NCBI GenBank assembly: GCA_031308135.1
Contig: JAHLJT010000631.1
Coordinates: 196,778,685 to 196,842,684, forward strand
DNA: 64,000 nucleotides
Direction: 5' to 3'
DNA from: Acheta domesticus
Lineage: Eukaryota > Arthropoda > Insecta > Orthoptera > Gryllidae
The translations under genes were made by a program, and so were the position numbers. Positions 11,841 through 23,936 of this stretch are shown here, piece after piece. Below the pieces are notes generated by a model, which was not told the DNA's origin, ran no database searches, and worked only from the letters and a program-made list of their open reading frames with translations. Position 1 is the stretch's first letter. The number at the start of each line of letters is the position of its first letter.

Positions 11841-11929
11841 AAAGGATGAACTGGATCCGCTTCTGCACCAGCACACCAACACTTGACACTCCTTCACCAT
11901 TCCTGCTGCACAGCGTCATTTCTAGCATT

Positions 11930-12370
11930 CCCACCTCAACTACCGCAATAGCATCGCCCCTGTTTCAACAACAACAACAACAGCAACGCGCAGCCCGCCA
12001 TTTCATCTGGGAAGCGGCCTTCGCCGCGGCGGGCGTCCCCAGACCCATCCGCAGCCGCGGCCCCGCGTCGCTCCGGGCGGCGGCGGCGGCGGCAGCGGCG
12101 GCGGGCGGCGGCGGCGGCGGCGGCGGTGGCGGCGGCGGGCGGCGGCGGCGGACGGCGAAACTTGTGCGCGGCGCGGGGCGTCGCCGCCCGCATTAGCTAA
12201 CGAGCAACGCGTGGTCGCGACACTCAGCGCCGCCGCCCACGCCATTCAGCCGCCCCTCCCACGCTCCTCCGTCTCCGCTGTTTGGAGCGTAATCGCCTCC
12301 CGCCCCCACCTACCGTTGCTGCTACCTCGGGCGACGACCCGACCCGCCCCGCCCCGCCGTTTGCATGACT
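11930..12370 (+). other. GC-rich island with CAA and GGC triplet runs
   Basis: About 440 bases of very CpG-rich sequence in an AT-rich setting. It has a CAACAACAACAACAACAGCAA run (11968-11988) and a long run of GGC/GCG triplets (12075-12150). The + frame reads polyGln, then polyAla, then polyGly, and ends at 12196. This could be a promoter-associated CpG island or a 5' exon with homopolymer runs. It could equally be only triplet expansion. I see no conserved domain. Confidence 0.45.
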
Positions 12371-12679
12371 TGGATGTAACCATCGGCCCTGTATAATGAA
12401 GTGGTACCATCAGGGAATATTCGTTTTGGAAAAAAAACTAGGAGCGGGTTAGGTACTAGTGGAATTCACAGAAGGAAAAACAAGCAGACGGGTGGACGGA
12501 CGGGCGGAAGTTTTGAAATAATAGCCTGTGTTTGGTATCAGGGAGTTCCAAAACGTGCGTTTCCAGAAATCTTGAATTCTATTTTCCGCAGCATTATGTA
12601 ACTTTCTCTATACTACGTAAATTACATGCTTACATACACACATTTATTTAAACTGCAATTGGATATGACCTGGTGACTG

Positions 12680-13925
12680 TTAATTAATAATAATTACAAC
12701 AATAACAATAATAATAACAAAAGATACAATACAAAGGGATGCAATAATCATAATAACTCTAATATTAAGTGTTATAACAATTATTTCAACTCTACCATGA
12801 TATACAACTATTATATATTGGTGATACTAAGAATAAATACAAGCTACATAGATATTGGCTAAATTAGATTGAAAACAAGGCATTCATCGCGTTCAATACA
12901 CTTCACTGCACTACACTACACTAAACTGTTTTGTTTTGAATTAACTGACCAGCACTTCACAGCACTTAGTGACTCATTTATTCTATCTACATCTATTACT
13001 ATCAGCTTGTTCTAACTTATTTCTAAAACTTCGGACATTTGGAGAAAAGGCTTTGAAAGTTGCTGCGGGTAAACTGTTCTAGTCTCTAACTGCTCTGTTA
13101 CAAAATGAAAATTTCTCAAAATTTGAATTTTGTTTCCTTGTTCGAATTTTGTGGATGTGATCGCGTTGACCTAAATAATTTGGTTTTTCTAGTCTGACCT
13201 AAATTTCCTTCCAAGCTGGCTGACCTACGTATGATTTATATAGTGCGCACAGCCTCTCCCTAGTTCTTCACATTTCCAGAGGTTCCCAGGCCTTTTTAAT
13301 GCTTTAGTTCTATAGGTAAACGTATTCGCTTTCCTCTGAATTCTACCTAGGTTTTCCTGTTGCGATTTACAGTACAGATCCCAACATTCTACTCCATATT
13401 CCAGCGAAAGATACAAGGACTTCCACGTTTTTTCCACTCCCAGATTTATATGCTTCTCCCAACATAATTTACTATGTAGATGAATGCCTAAATACTTTCA
13501 TGATGAGACTCTTTGAATGATAACCTCACCAAAACGAAAATCTGGTTCCTCATAATTTCGTCCCCGCCCGAACGTTATTGTTTCGTTTTTCGATCCGTTA
13601 ATTTTGCGGTAACACAATCGTCTGCAAATAAACGCACCTTTGATTGTATGTTAACATGAAGATCATTCACTAAGAAAAGTAATGGCCCTAAATCACTTGT
13701 CTGTGGAACCCCTGAAGTAACAATACCAGTAGTCGAAAAGTGAGTTCCAATTCTAACTTTTTGTTTCTTGTCTCTAAAAAATTCGCTTATCCACTTCACA
13801 ACTCTAGTATCAAATTCTGAAGTTAATAAATTCCTAATATGTACATCATACGTTACTATGTCGAATGCTTTCGCGAAGTTCCTCAAAGGGCAAGTCATTA
13901 ATGAGAACATACAATTATACAAAAC
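12680..13925 (-). mobile_element. LINE fragment (Jockey-like), 5' truncated
   Basis: Minus-strand remnant of a non-LTR retrotransposon. Reverse-transcriptase motifs read from 13922 downward: a FAKAFD block, a GVPQ.S.LGPLLFL segment and the catalytic LFADDC. Below these come a TKNETITFGRGR-type segment, KYLGIHLH, and LEYGVECWD followed by IQRKA, the usual order of the RT thumb and C-terminal part. Frameshifts and stops separate the pieces. The 3' end probably lies in the AT-rich simple sequence near 12680-12740. Confidence 0.85.
13575..13922 (-). pseudogene. LINE reverse transcriptase fragment
   Basis: An open stretch of 115 codons carrying RT palm motifs: FD for the first catalytic aspartate, the GVPQ loop with LGPLLFL, and FADD for the catalytic pair. 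The enzyme would copy element RNA at a nicked target. Upstream endonuclease and N-terminal RT are missing (5' truncation). The frame ends within the palm and continues shifted below 13575. Confidence 0.85.
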
Positions 13926-13997
13926 CGTTTTAACCCTACATTTAACATGTATCGAGACATTTGATATATACCACCTAAATTCTTAACCTTTTAAGCC

Positions 13998-14000
<3 letters not shown>

Positions 14001-14046
<46 letters not shown>
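14001..14046 (+). repeat. (TAA)n microsatellite
   Basis: Fifteen uninterrupted TAA triplets. Confidence 0.98.
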
Positions 14047-14047
<1 letters not shown>

Positions 14048-14480
14048 CCTTTGTGGAAAGGGACGCCCTGTTCTGCAACTAAATGCAGAAAAGATAAAGG
14101 AAAGAACCATGAGTTATGTTTGTTTGTTTTTACTTTTTCAATAGACCTTGATAAGAAAGTCGGAAAGTTATTCAGAAGCACAACAAAAATGTTTTTATCT
14201 CTTAGATATCCGTAATTACTACATACATAATTTTTCATTTCTAGATATATTATATTTTCGTGAAAAGTGAAGAATTACAATATAAGATTATATTGTCGTT
14301 CCTCATGATTCTACCATTCACTTTCCATTGACAACATTCATTACATTTAAATAATTTCTTTCCTTAAAAATTCTTTAAAACTTCTACTACATATATTGTT
14401 TCACTTATTTGCAAAATGAAATTAAAATATATAAACAATTTAAATTTTTAATGAGATTTAACAGAATAATGTTCTATTGC
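14047..14480. other. AT-rich stretch, nothing recognised
   Basis: No frame, repeat or structured element was seen. Confidence 0.4.
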
Positions 14481-14539
14481 GAATTGTAAGGCGGAGTAGT
14501 GTTCCTTTATCACCACGCGGAACGCTAGAGTCGCTGACC

Positions 14540-14850
14540 AACAAGCCGTCACAGGACATTCGACACAGCTGCGCTATTTTTTTCCTGAGGCCTTTTCCAA
14601 CTTCAGGGGATATCGACTTCGACTATTCGCACCAAGTAGCCACTATGGCCCACATGGGGTCACATATTAACCTTTTACACTTGTGGATTCCTCGGTCTGT
14701 TGTCAGCAGACCCACAAAGTCTTCCGCGACAACACATACAAGGAAGACAAGGAACAAACGGCCATGTCCAAGGCGGGATTCGAATCTGCAACTCTTCAGA
14801 CCGAGGTGCTGATTTGCACACGCTCTAGCCATCTCGACCATCCAGGTCGG
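14540..14850 (-). repeat. tRNA-derived SINE
   Basis: Read on the minus strand, the head (about 14850 down to 14762) looks like a decayed tRNA gene. It has an A-box-like TGGTCGAGATGGCTAGAGC and a B-box-like GATTCGAATCC spaced as in a tRNA, followed by CCGCC. A non-tRNA body follows down to about 14540. Anticodon pairing is not convincing, so this is a SINE and not a functional tRNA. Confidence 0.75.
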
Positions 14851-15089
14851 CAGAGTTGCGCTACTGTAATGTACGCAGAATGTGGTTCAACATCTGAAAA
14901 ACGTCAATTCGTCCCCAGATTTGCAGTCTAAAACACCCGAAGAAACCGATAATGTACCAACACAGGAAAAAGCATCCCGGAGTGCGCATAGTGGAGCGGA
15001 TGTTGCGGCGACTGCGGCAAAGCAGATGGGAGGTTTATTCGAAGAGCACGGTGCGGCGACGGGCGAGGCCGGAAGCCGCAGTGCGCGAG

Positions 15090-15320
15090 ATGATGGGGGC
15101 CGTGCGAGTCGCGTGCTTGGCGCTGCTGTGCGCTGCGTTGGCGCAGGGGGCCTTGGTGATCACGCCCCCCTCCGGCCCTTCGGCTGCTCCCCGCCCGCCC
15201 TCCTCACCCTTAGTGCTCCGCAAGTGCTGCCCTCTAGACCAACTTCTCAACGACGACCAGAGCGCTTGCGTGCCTCTTGGGGATGCTACCCGCCGGCGCT
15301 TGAACATAACTAGCTTCGAG
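15090..15320 (+). CDS. Methuselah-like receptor, exon 1 (signal peptide, first RKCC)
   Basis: Seventy-seven codons from ATG 15090 to the donor GAG|GTGAGG. I chose this start because it gives a typical signal peptide: MMGAVR, then a Val/Ala/Leu/Cys-rich hydrophobic core ending AQGA. The same frame is open upstream, but that part is Arg-rich and not signal-like. After a Pro/Ser-rich linker comes VLRKCCPLDQ with a further Cys (SACVPL), the pattern of the first Methuselah ectodomain segment, and an N-glycosylation site, NITS. The exon ends in phase 0. A CpG-rich context fits a first exon; no TATA box was found. Confidence 0.75.
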
Positions 15321-16056
15321 GTGAGGAATATTTTTGAGAAATTGTTTGTGGCTTCGATGGTGTAACAATTAGTGTTTTAGACAAAAGTCTAATACTTAAT
15401 CGCCTTAAAAGGCGATGGTCACAGTGAAACCGAAATATCGTTGGCTCGTTACCGGACGACTGCGAGCGAAATCGTCCGACTTATTTCATTAGAAAGGCAA
15501 CACGATGTTGCATCCGAAATCGTCCAAATCCCCATAATTGCGCAGTTCATTGTTTCAAACATTTGTGAGAAACACACTCGAGACTATCTACACGTATTGT
15601 GCACATCCTAACTCTCCAGCTGATTTCGGGCGAATGGTACCAACAAAATCAAAGGAAGAAATTTTCGTACAACAGCTGATGTTTCTGAAGGTGGTCGGAA
15701 GAGATCGTTCGGGTTCAGCATGCCCATTTCCATATACTAGCACGTATTTGAACGAATCGGGCATCGAACGCAAACGCCCGACTTACAATTTGTGTCACCC
15801 CGGCAAATATGAAGATATATTAATTTTGGTGTGTACTTTCCTGGAAGCTCCTGGGTCATTTTCATTTTTTAAATGGCATCAATTATTTTCGTTCCGATAA
15901 TTTTTTCGAGAGCAAGAAATGCATAAACTCATTTGTCGTACTTCCTATTTTCTTTAAAACTGAATTTTGAAAACTGGCTGGCATCGCTATCCGAATTTAT
16001 TAAATTTCGTTCTGTGAAATCACGGAAGTTGAGCAACTCGAGACATCATGAATTCC

Positions 16057-16110
16057 TAGACGGGTGACCGTAACATCGGGTGATCGTAACTAACGGGTGA
16101 TCGTAACAAT
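16057..16110 (+). repeat. Short tandem repeat, unit about GGGTGATCGTAAC
   Basis: Three adjacent imperfect copies: GGGTGACCGTAACATC, GGGTGATCGTAACTAAC and GGGTGATCGTAACAA. Confidence 0.8.
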
Positions 16111-17094
16111 TTTTAAAAAAATATGTAAACAAGAATTTCACAGAAACGGTTCTGATTTTTTCTTTAAACATCTTGAAAGAATATAACATCAATTTTCTGG
16201 ATTATATGATACAAGTGCTATTTTCATTAAAACTTGTATCTTCAAAAATTACGCCTTTTTATTTTTGTTCATTCCTCCCTGTACTAATACGTATTTATAA
16301 CGCACACCTGTTTCTTGATTTAATGAATTTTTGAGGGAAAAGAGATTCAATTAACTTTTTGTGAAGTAATTATTCACTTCATGGCGAGGAATCGTTTCGG
16401 TGGGCCATATATTACAAGATACTGATCCGCTTTCTCACACAACCTTAACGCTGTATTCATATAGGAGCATTCTATTTCTTTTTACCCAAAGTTAACATAT
16501 TCAAACCAAAAGTAACGTAAAAGTTCTGAACATTTTATTTCTGTTTTTTGTTTCCGACTTAACGTTTCCTCTAAAAATGTATTACTTATTTTAATCCATA
16601 ATATGTATAGATTAAGAGAATACATTGTAGGTACAAATAATAGTTGGATATGAATTGTACAGAGTGCATTGTCTCTTTCTTTTTTCCGTTACATTTTGGC
16701 TTGCTAAGATTGAGTTACACAAATAAATCGCGCGAGTAAACTCTTCACTATTAGTTAGGCAAGTAACGCAGTGTTAAGTATCTGCTTTGCCTAGATTAGA
16801 ATTTTAGCTGTAGATTGCTCTGATCGGTAGTTTGAGAAGCCCCTGGTAAATTCAAGCAAGGATTCGGAAACTAGTGAAATCAGAAAACCACAGGAAATGA
16901 CACAATAGGTATTCTTTCTCATACTGTCTTTATGTCTCGGGTGATGGACAGGCAGTTTCCTCATCTTAGGATGCACAAAAATCTGTGGAAGTCCGCGCAT
17001 TTCCGACTAAGACACGATTGATTGATTGATATTTCCGGGCACGTTAATCTCTATGGTCATTAGTTCCGTTAGTGTAGTGACTGTTTCATGCAGG

Positions 17095-17470
17095 GAGGTG
17101 GAGATGATTCCTTCCCCGCTGGATAGCGAGGATCCGGCTCCGACCTACAGGACGACTTGCGGAGAATTTCCTCTCCAGGTATCTCCCCTGTAGGGTACCA
17201 CCTCAATCGGATCAATCTCTAAACTCCTGATTGGTCTCCCGGCATGTGTAGTGCTCGTAAGTAGAATTGTGTGTGTGAGGGGAAAAGATAGGGTGAGGTA
17301 GAGGAAGAGAAGATTGCGCATGGTTCGTGGCACAATTCTTAAGATACTGCTCCAGCATTATCCTGCTGTTGATTGTAGAAACCACGCAAAACTAGCGAAC
17401 AGAACAGCCGACTGCTATAAAGTACAGGAGAATTATTTCTAGATATCTAGCTAGTGTAGAAAATCCACTA
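17095..17470 (-). repeat. SINE-like dispersed repeat, copy 2
   Basis: Reverse-strand counterpart of 9430-9835 and 60045-60400. On the minus strand it shows GTGGATTTTC, CGCTAGTTTTGCGTGGTTTC, a CT-rich middle, GGGAGACCAATCAGGAG and AGAGGAAATTCTCCGCAAG in the shared order. A related fragment may precede it at 16795-16850 (GCTCTGATCGGTAGTTT). Confidence 0.7.
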
Positions 17471-17558
17471 TCATCTGGATCATGCCACCATTTGGATCAT
17501 ACGAGGGTATCACGTCTGAACGCAAAAATGACAAAAGTTACTACATTTGTTTTTGTAG

Positions 17559-17738
17559 GAGAGAAAGCTCTGGTGGATGGACGCTAAAGTACGCGTTGCT
17601 CCGAGTAGAAAAGTGCAAAAGCTCTCGGCTCTGGCACAGACTGCTAAGGTGCTCTACAAGAAGCAGCCATGTGAGCAGGTTCTCACGTCCATGCTGTGGC
17701 CGACAGAAGTTTCAATCTACTTGAATGGATCTCTTGAG
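17559..17738 (+). CDS. Methuselah-like receptor, exon 2
   Basis: Sixty codons in phase 0 at both ends, between acceptor TTTTTGTAG and donor GAG|GTAATT. It starts ERKLWW and ends PTEVSIYLNGSLE. A cysteine lies in KKQPCEQ, and the LNGSLE motif, including an N-glycosylation site, corresponds to the conserved asparagine-glycine turn before the FC/YC motif in Methuselah ectodomains. Phase, length and frame all fit exons 1 and 3. Confidence 0.75.
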
Positions 17739-20543
17739 GTAATTTTTTTTTTAATTTTAAAATATTACTTATTTTACATTATGGCGAGTTGGTGTTCAGC
17801 TGAATCTCTTTATCTCTCACATACAGAGCTCCATCTCTACAAGCTGTCAACATTTCACTTTCACCCTCCCGTGTTTCGGGGGTTGTTTAAATTAATGAAT
17901 AGGATAGTTAAAATGATTACCTATCTTCTTCATTGACTTAAAGATCATGACCGATACATATCAATTGTTTAAATACTACAGGAGTAGTTTTATGAATCCC
18001 TTTTGTGTTCTAATGTTCTCGTGACTTCCTCTGACCATTACGATATACTGACAGCATTACTTTGATAACCATTTATTTACTTTTTGGTCCAGAATTTAAT
18101 ATCCATATTTTGGAATTATAAGTCACTACACTTCTCACAGTAATCTCCAATAACCTTGGAATGATTGTACATCGTCAATTTTGATAATAAATATTTGATT
18201 TAAACTTCTTCGTTCTACGAATAAAATGTTAGGAAGCATGTGTCACTGTGTGATCTTTAGGTCTTCATTACTTATCAAAACACAGAGATACACACTTATT
18301 GGATTAAAACTATTTCTTAATTGCTGATGAAAAGTAACACAAGATGAAATCGACGTGATTAATTGATAAAAGCAAAATCATTTTTGCTTTAAAAATATCA
18401 ACGATAGATTTTAAATTATGAAACAGGTTTGTTTCTCTATAAACCACTAATACTCTAGTAAAATCTGAAAGAAGTATATTCATGCATCCAAAAAATATTT
18501 GAATGTACTGCGTTGAATAAATTAGATGTTAATTTTGATTGTTTAGATACTTTTTGAAATATAATTATTACACAGATGCAATTGACATAATATTTGACCA
18601 ATCTATAAATCTTCAGGCATCTGGTTATGGGTTTGGCGATGTTCAAAATGATGGAATAAGCTTGAATAATTTTCTTCTAAAACTTCAAGAGTGACTCTCG
18701 AATCTCCTGGAGTGAAAAGCATTTGACATCATCTTACTCAAATAGGCGTCATAATTGTTAATTATTCAATTTTCATTGTAGTGTAGGTTATCTGAATTTT
18801 AAAATACTGTAACCGTACATTACCTGATTCTGCTGCCAGACAGTTACTGAAAGCTACACACATAAATAAATCTTGAACAATGATAAAAGGAGCAGGATTG
18901 GTTTTTCGGGGGGATCGCCTTGATAGAACAGGCATATTCAGAAATAAAATCCCTTGAAAATTCTCAACTTCACCATTATTATTATTACGCATTAATTAAA
19001 TTTCTTACAAACAAATTACACTGTTTTGGCTTCTCATTGGTAATTCACATGTGAACCTAATTGAATATACCTCCTCAATTAACACTCGTTATTAATTAAC
19101 TTGATGGAACAAATTACTTCATTATTTTGATTCACTAGAATCAATCATTACACCATGCATTCTGAATAATCCTGCACCATACTGCCTGACCATTCTACTA
19201 ATTCTGATTCCCCCTTCATGAAATGTCTAATACTCAGAATTGTGCTTCCTCGTTGTCTTGCAGCGTCGCCCGCGCTCGGCTTCGGTCGGCTCCGCTCGGC
19301 TCCTTCTCTCGGCGAGCAGTCGCGTCCCAGCGTCGCGCCGCCTCCGCCGCCGCCTATTCCAAGCCCGCGTCGTCTTCAGAAAATTTCAACCGGTCCTCAC
19401 TGTTACAGTATTTCCTCGCCGAACTCGTATCCGCTGTGTCCCCTCGGTAAGGATACAGGCCCAGTTTCCACTTTGCCCCCTCGCGTGCACCATGCAAGCA
19501 GAATTTGGAATGCATTATTGTGCACACACGTGTCCGCTGAGGTGGTAAATATGCTTCTTCCCAATCACCCGAGTCCTCCCCGGTTGCGTTGACACTCCGT
19601 TTATTGATGCAACAACTCGTTTTCGGCACTCGTGTTCACGAACCTCGGTCACTATACCGTCGCTTTCCCTCGTTTACACTCTTATTTCGTTTTAATTGCC
19701 GTTGCAATATCCATCTCCATGAAGCTTCCTCCAACTCCGAACATCCTCAACAATCACTAATTACTTCCCCGAAACGCATTCGCTGTCCCTCGACTCTCAC
19801 TGATGCCGTTGTGCACCCTTTTGACCACTTTCACCACTTAAAAACATCAGCACTCGCACAACCATCTGTCCGTTGCCATTTCTCCGCTCTCACTATGCCG
19901 TCCTCCTGTCCTCGTTCTTCGTTCCTCCAGGCCGGGAACGATTCGCCCCGCGCGCCACGAGACTCTCCACCCTGCGCGCGCCCCTTTTGAATGCTCAATC
20001 ACTCGTTCGTTTCTTATCATTCGGACGTCTGATAACCATTAGGTTGTAATACATTATGTTAATTATACTTGCAGTGCACCTGCATTCAAACTTCTCAAAT
20101 TTTCCCACTACTAGCAATCGCCCTGTTTTTCATACTTTTATATTTAAATTGTATGTTGCAGAATATGTTTGGTAAGAGACGAATAATATTTAATTTAATT
20201 TGTCCTATCGACTTTTAATTTATTCAGAATGTACGCGTGCATTAAATGGTCAAAATTGGTTAAGATATCTCTCTCTGTTTCTCTGTCTGTCTGTCTCTGT
20301 CTCTCTCAGTCTCTCTTTGTTCACACGATGGCAAAATCTACCAGGCACAATTTCAGCGAAGTTCAAAGTTTGCTTCTCGGTAAGGGTGTTTTTATCTTGA
20401 GGTCAAGGTCCGACTAGTCGGAGCGCCAATTATTTTTGTTCAAGAAGTTTCCCCTAAACGTTTTATAAAAAACTTTTCCTTGGAGGCGGGTAGTTTGCGC
20501 AGTATTAGTTAAATCTGGCATTCACTACAGTTGCTCTGCGCAG
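17739..20543 (+). other. Intron 2 of the Methuselah-like gene
   Basis: A GT-AG intron of about 2.8 kb. It is mostly AT-rich with no recognised gene. A GC-richer portion at 19250-19990 has Ser/Pro/Arg-rich chance frames on both strands, and a (GTCT/TC) microsatellite lies at 20266-20312. The acceptor is CTCTGCGCAG. Confidence 0.6.
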
Positions 20544-20915
20544 ATGCAGCTGGACAGTGCGGCTGCTGGGCCAACGCAGAAATTTGTGCTCCCGCCGGAG
20601 GACTTCTGCATGGACAGGACGACGCTGGGAGGGAAGCTTTACCTCACCTTCCTGGCTTGTCCGTGCAAACACGTGGTGTGCGTTCGCAAGTGCTGCGATA
20701 ACAAACGAATGATGACTATTTCTGAAGTTGTAGAAATGAAGCAAAAAGTTACCTGCGACGCCAAACTTCCTGAAAACTTCACGTGGACCGCGCCGTTCAC
20801 AACACTCACTTCTGGATTAGAACATAGGCAGGCAAACGTATCCTATGCCCGTCTACGGGGACCTAATCGTAATATTTTGCCCGACAGGTCGGATGAATGT
20901 AGCAATCGAAATAAG
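20544..20915 (+). CDS. Methuselah-like receptor, exon 3 (FCMDRT and second RKCC)
   Basis: The exon has 124 codons, phase 0 at both ends (acceptor GCGCAG, donor AAG|GTATTT). The first half, ending VLPPEDFCMDRT and LACPC, completes the first ectodomain module. The second half begins VCVRKCC and carries several cysteines and N-glycosylation sites (ENFT, ANVS). That gives a second module start within the same exon. The donor is average in strength but is the only one that keeps the frame into exon 4. Confidence 0.77.
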
Positions 20916-21779
20916 GTATTTTCTTACTTACTTCTTTATTAGTGAATATTGATTTGAATCGTGCTTTGAAATAAGTATGGGTCATTCCATATTAAATCAA
21001 CACAGTCATTTTACATCACCATCTCAGATTCATATGAAATTTGACACATAGGTATTATGAATGGAGAATAAGAAATCTACAAATTTTGAGTAAAATATTT
21101 CTACCCGTTTCTGAAATACAGCCATGTAAAATTTTGCAAAATTGGCTTCCCGAAAATTTTTAAATTGATGTAGAACCTCACCAAGTTAAGATAGAGAGCT
21201 GGAACATGTGTCATTTTGCAGCTTTCTGTATGGCCTTTTATATGATATACAACTCAATAGGGGTTGCGTTCAAAAAGGTTTTCAAATTTGAATTTAAAAT
21301 TTTTATTTTGAGTTTTTCAAAATGCTCATCTTCAAAAAAATTGAAAAAATTCTATCATAATCCTTGTATATATCCAAATAGATGGTGCAAGTTTAAAAAT
21401 GGAACTGCAATGGGTTCATATGGTAATCTTTATTTAAAATGCACAATATTTACTTACTCTAGATTTTACTGATTTAAAATGCATTTTATTTCAAATTATA
21501 AGACCTAATATACACAAATTATTATTTAGTGTTTTTGTTGGTGAGTTTGTTGGGTTTTATTGTTATGAATTTTCTTCTTCTTATTATTATTATTATTATA
21601 CCGCGGAATGTCATGCAATTGCATATTTGTACTGACTGTGCATATCGAAAGGAAATGTATATAACTTTATCTATCACCAAAAATGAAACAAATCTACCCT
21701 ATTTTTATTTTGCATGTGTGCAATTTTTTAGTTTAAATGCCTATTTTAATGTATGCGGTATATTTTAGTGCATGTATTC

Positions 21780-22160
21780 CAGGTTTTTGTGGAGAAGAGG
21801 ATCGAGGTCAGATCTTTTCGGGTATTTCTCTTTCAACTTAGAAGTGGCTTTCTTCTGACAAGGCGGCTAGGGAATTTGAACTTCCTTAGTACCCTTCGCA
21901 CGGTTTCATGATTTAGGTTCTTGCCAATTCCAATTTATAACTGTGGAGTAACTTTTGGTGCATTAATACGAGGGTCGTTCTTTATTATTTTCACAACAAG
22001 GTTCTCTTCTGGATCAGAAAGTCTTCGGACGTTCTCCTCCGGGTTGCAGTTCAATCGCCTATTCATTGATGGACCATGAGATTGTCACTCACTGTGCTTT
22101 CTTCATTAATGGCATTTTGCAAAATTTTGGGCATCATTAACCCTTTGCATGATGGTAAAT
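21780..22160 (-). pseudogene. Tc1/mariner transposase N-terminal fragment
   Basis: The minus strand between the foldback arms reads, with frameshifts, NPEENVRRLSD, then DPRINAPKVTPQL, NHETVRRVLRK and RRKPLLS. This resembles the paired-like helix-turn-helix half of Tc1 transposases. The catalytic half is missing, so the element would depend on a transposase supplied elsewhere. Confidence 0.65.
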
Positions 22161-22360
22161 AACCAGCTGACGCTGCTCAAAGTTGGTGTTCATTCCTCAA
22201 CGATTCATTTCGCTTAAATGTTTAGGTTCCCACGTATCTGGTTCATCAACTGAAAGGTGACTATGGTTGGTTTTATTTTTGGTGATAGGTAAAGTTATAT
22301 ACATTTCCTTTCGATATGCACAGTCAGTACAAATATGCAATTGCATGACATTCCGCGGTA

Positions 22361-22405
22361 TAATAATAATAATAATAAGAAGAAGAAGAAGAAGAAGAAG
22401 AAGAA
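22361..22405 (+). repeat. (TAA)n then (GAA)n microsatellite
   Basis: Five or six TAA triplets followed by about nine GAA triplets. The matching site in the left arm (21560-21600) has TTC and TTA runs of different length, so the two arms have diverged by repeat slippage. Confidence 0.95.
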
Positions 22406-23483
22406 AATTCATAACAATAAAACACAACACACTCGCCAATAAAAACACTAAATTAATAATTTGTATATATTAGGTCTTATAATTTGAAATAAAATGCATT
22501 TTAAATCAGTAAAATCTAGAGAAAGTAAATATTGTGCATTTTAAATAAAGATAATCATATGAACCCATTGCAGTCCCATTTTTAAACTTGCACCATCTGT
22601 TTGGATATATACAAGGATTATTATAGAATTTTTTCAATTTTTTTGAAGATGAGCATTTTGAAAAAACTCAAAATCAAAATTTTAAATTCAAATTTGAAAA
22701 TCTTTTTGAACGCAACTCCTATTGAGTTGTATATCATCTAAAAGGCCATAAAGAAAGCTGCAAAATGACACATGTTCCAGCTCTCTATCTTAACTTGGTG
22801 AGGTTCTACATCAATTTAAAAATTTTCGGGAAGCCAATTTTGCAAAATTTTACATGGCCGTATTTCAGAAACGGGTGGAAATATTTTACTCAAAATTTGT
22901 AGTTTTCTTATTCTCCATGCATACTACCTATGTGTTAAATTTCATCTGAATCTAAAATGGTGAGGTAAAATTTAATTTAAAACTGTGTTGATTTAATATG
23001 GAACGACCCGTATGGAATTTATTATTTTTGTGTTACAAAAACTAAATGATAAACGACTTAATAATTCCGACATTCTTTAGAGAATATCAACAAATTATAT
23101 TTGTCTCACTAAGATTTGTCGAAGACAATCATTCTTATTTTTCGTGATCAACCCATCAAATTTCTTCGTTATTATGTTAAAAGGGCTGACAACGCAAATA
23201 CGGGTCAATTTCTCCAGATGCCTCTATTTCAACTCCGTTTCCCTGATATTGTCACTCTTGTAAAGTGAAAAATCATTTTAAAAAATTTTAAATTTGACTC
23301 ATGATTTCAGATACTGCGAACAGAATCATACTATTCAATTATATATCATACTATTCACTCGTACTATCTGAAACTGAGTCTTTCATACTATCAGAATCGC
23401 ACTATTTAGTATGTAATCGTACGTTTCAGTAACTGCAATTGTAAAAAGTTAGCAAAATCATTTGACTGACCTTAAATGGCAAG

Positions 23484-23718
23484 CCTGGAACTAAAGTGGT
23501 CTATGGTACTTACGGTACAATGTGCCTTAAACAACTTAAGAATTAACTTGCATTAAAACCATCTGCCAATACTAAAGTGGTATTTTTATTATGCGGCACA
23601 TACAACGACAAATAAGGCATAGACCACTTTATAAATATAGATACTCACATGTTCAGATCAAATTTACCATAACCTGAATTTTATCCAAAATGTTTCATAG
23701 ATCACTTTAGTTCCAGGT
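23484..23718. mobile_element. MITE, 235 bp, 22-bp terminal inverted repeats
   Basis: Starts CCTGGAACTAAAGTGGTCTA and ends with its inverted copy carrying one mismatch (CACTTTAGTTCCAGG). Internal copies of the ACTAAAGTGG motif and its complement (CATAGACCACTTTA near 23617) add subterminal structure. It is non-coding. No target duplication is clear and the superfamily is not assigned. Confidence 0.8.
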
Positions 23719-23936
23719 GAGCTCAATTGTGTATACATTCAAAATTCTGCAAACAAAATTAGTCATTTTAAGCAAAGATAAACACATCAGCACGTTTCGC
23801 ATAATATTAACATTAAATAATTTCTATTCCGTTTTGGACTCTGAGAATAAGTTGACGTAGAAAGTGCTATAAAACTGAGAGTGGTTGTGCGAGTGTTGAA
23901 ATAATGTCGGTTTAAATTAAGATTTTAATTTTTCAG

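Larger units (their letters stand above)
15321..17558 (+). other. Intron 1 of the Methuselah-like gene
   Basis: A GT-AG intron of about 2.2 kb. It holds a 120-codon open frame at 15538-15900 of no recognised family, a short triple repeat at 16057-16110, and SINE-like repeat material at 16780-17470. The acceptor is TTTGTTTTTGTAG. Confidence 0.65.
20979..23009. mobile_element. Foldback (long-TIR) DNA transposon with Tc1-like core
   Basis: Two arms of about 720-745 bp (20979-21697 and 22265-23009) are inverted copies of each other. They begin GGGTCATTCCATATTAAATC and end in its complement, with shared CCGCGGAATGTCATGCAATT on the inside. GTAT flanks both ends (20975-20978, 23010-23013), which includes a TA dinucleotide. 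The 570-bp spacer encodes, on the minus strand, a Tc1-type HTH fragment: the NPEE, NAPKVT, ETVRRVLRK and RRKPLLS region. Confidence 0.85.
20916..23936 (+). other. Intron 3 of the Methuselah-like gene
   Basis: A GT-AG intron of about 3.0 kb, about two thirds of which is a single 2.0-kb foldback transposon (20979-23009). A 235-bp MITE (23484-23718) lies downstream. The acceptor is GATTTTAATTTTTCAG at 23936. Confidence 0.65.

Noticed and set aside
14762..14850. Possible tRNA gene on the minus strand
   Set aside because: A and B boxes are visible, but the anticodon and acceptor arms do not pair and a SINE body follows.
15398..15416. Hairpin ATCGCCTTAAAAGGCGAT just after exon 1, like a terminator
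   Set aside because: Eight-base stem with no U tract function in a eukaryotic gene; it sits in intron 1 and is probably chance.
15538..15900. 120-codon open frame in intron 1
   Set aside because: No family motif, no splice-site agreement with the receptor frame, and the composition is ordinary intron-like.
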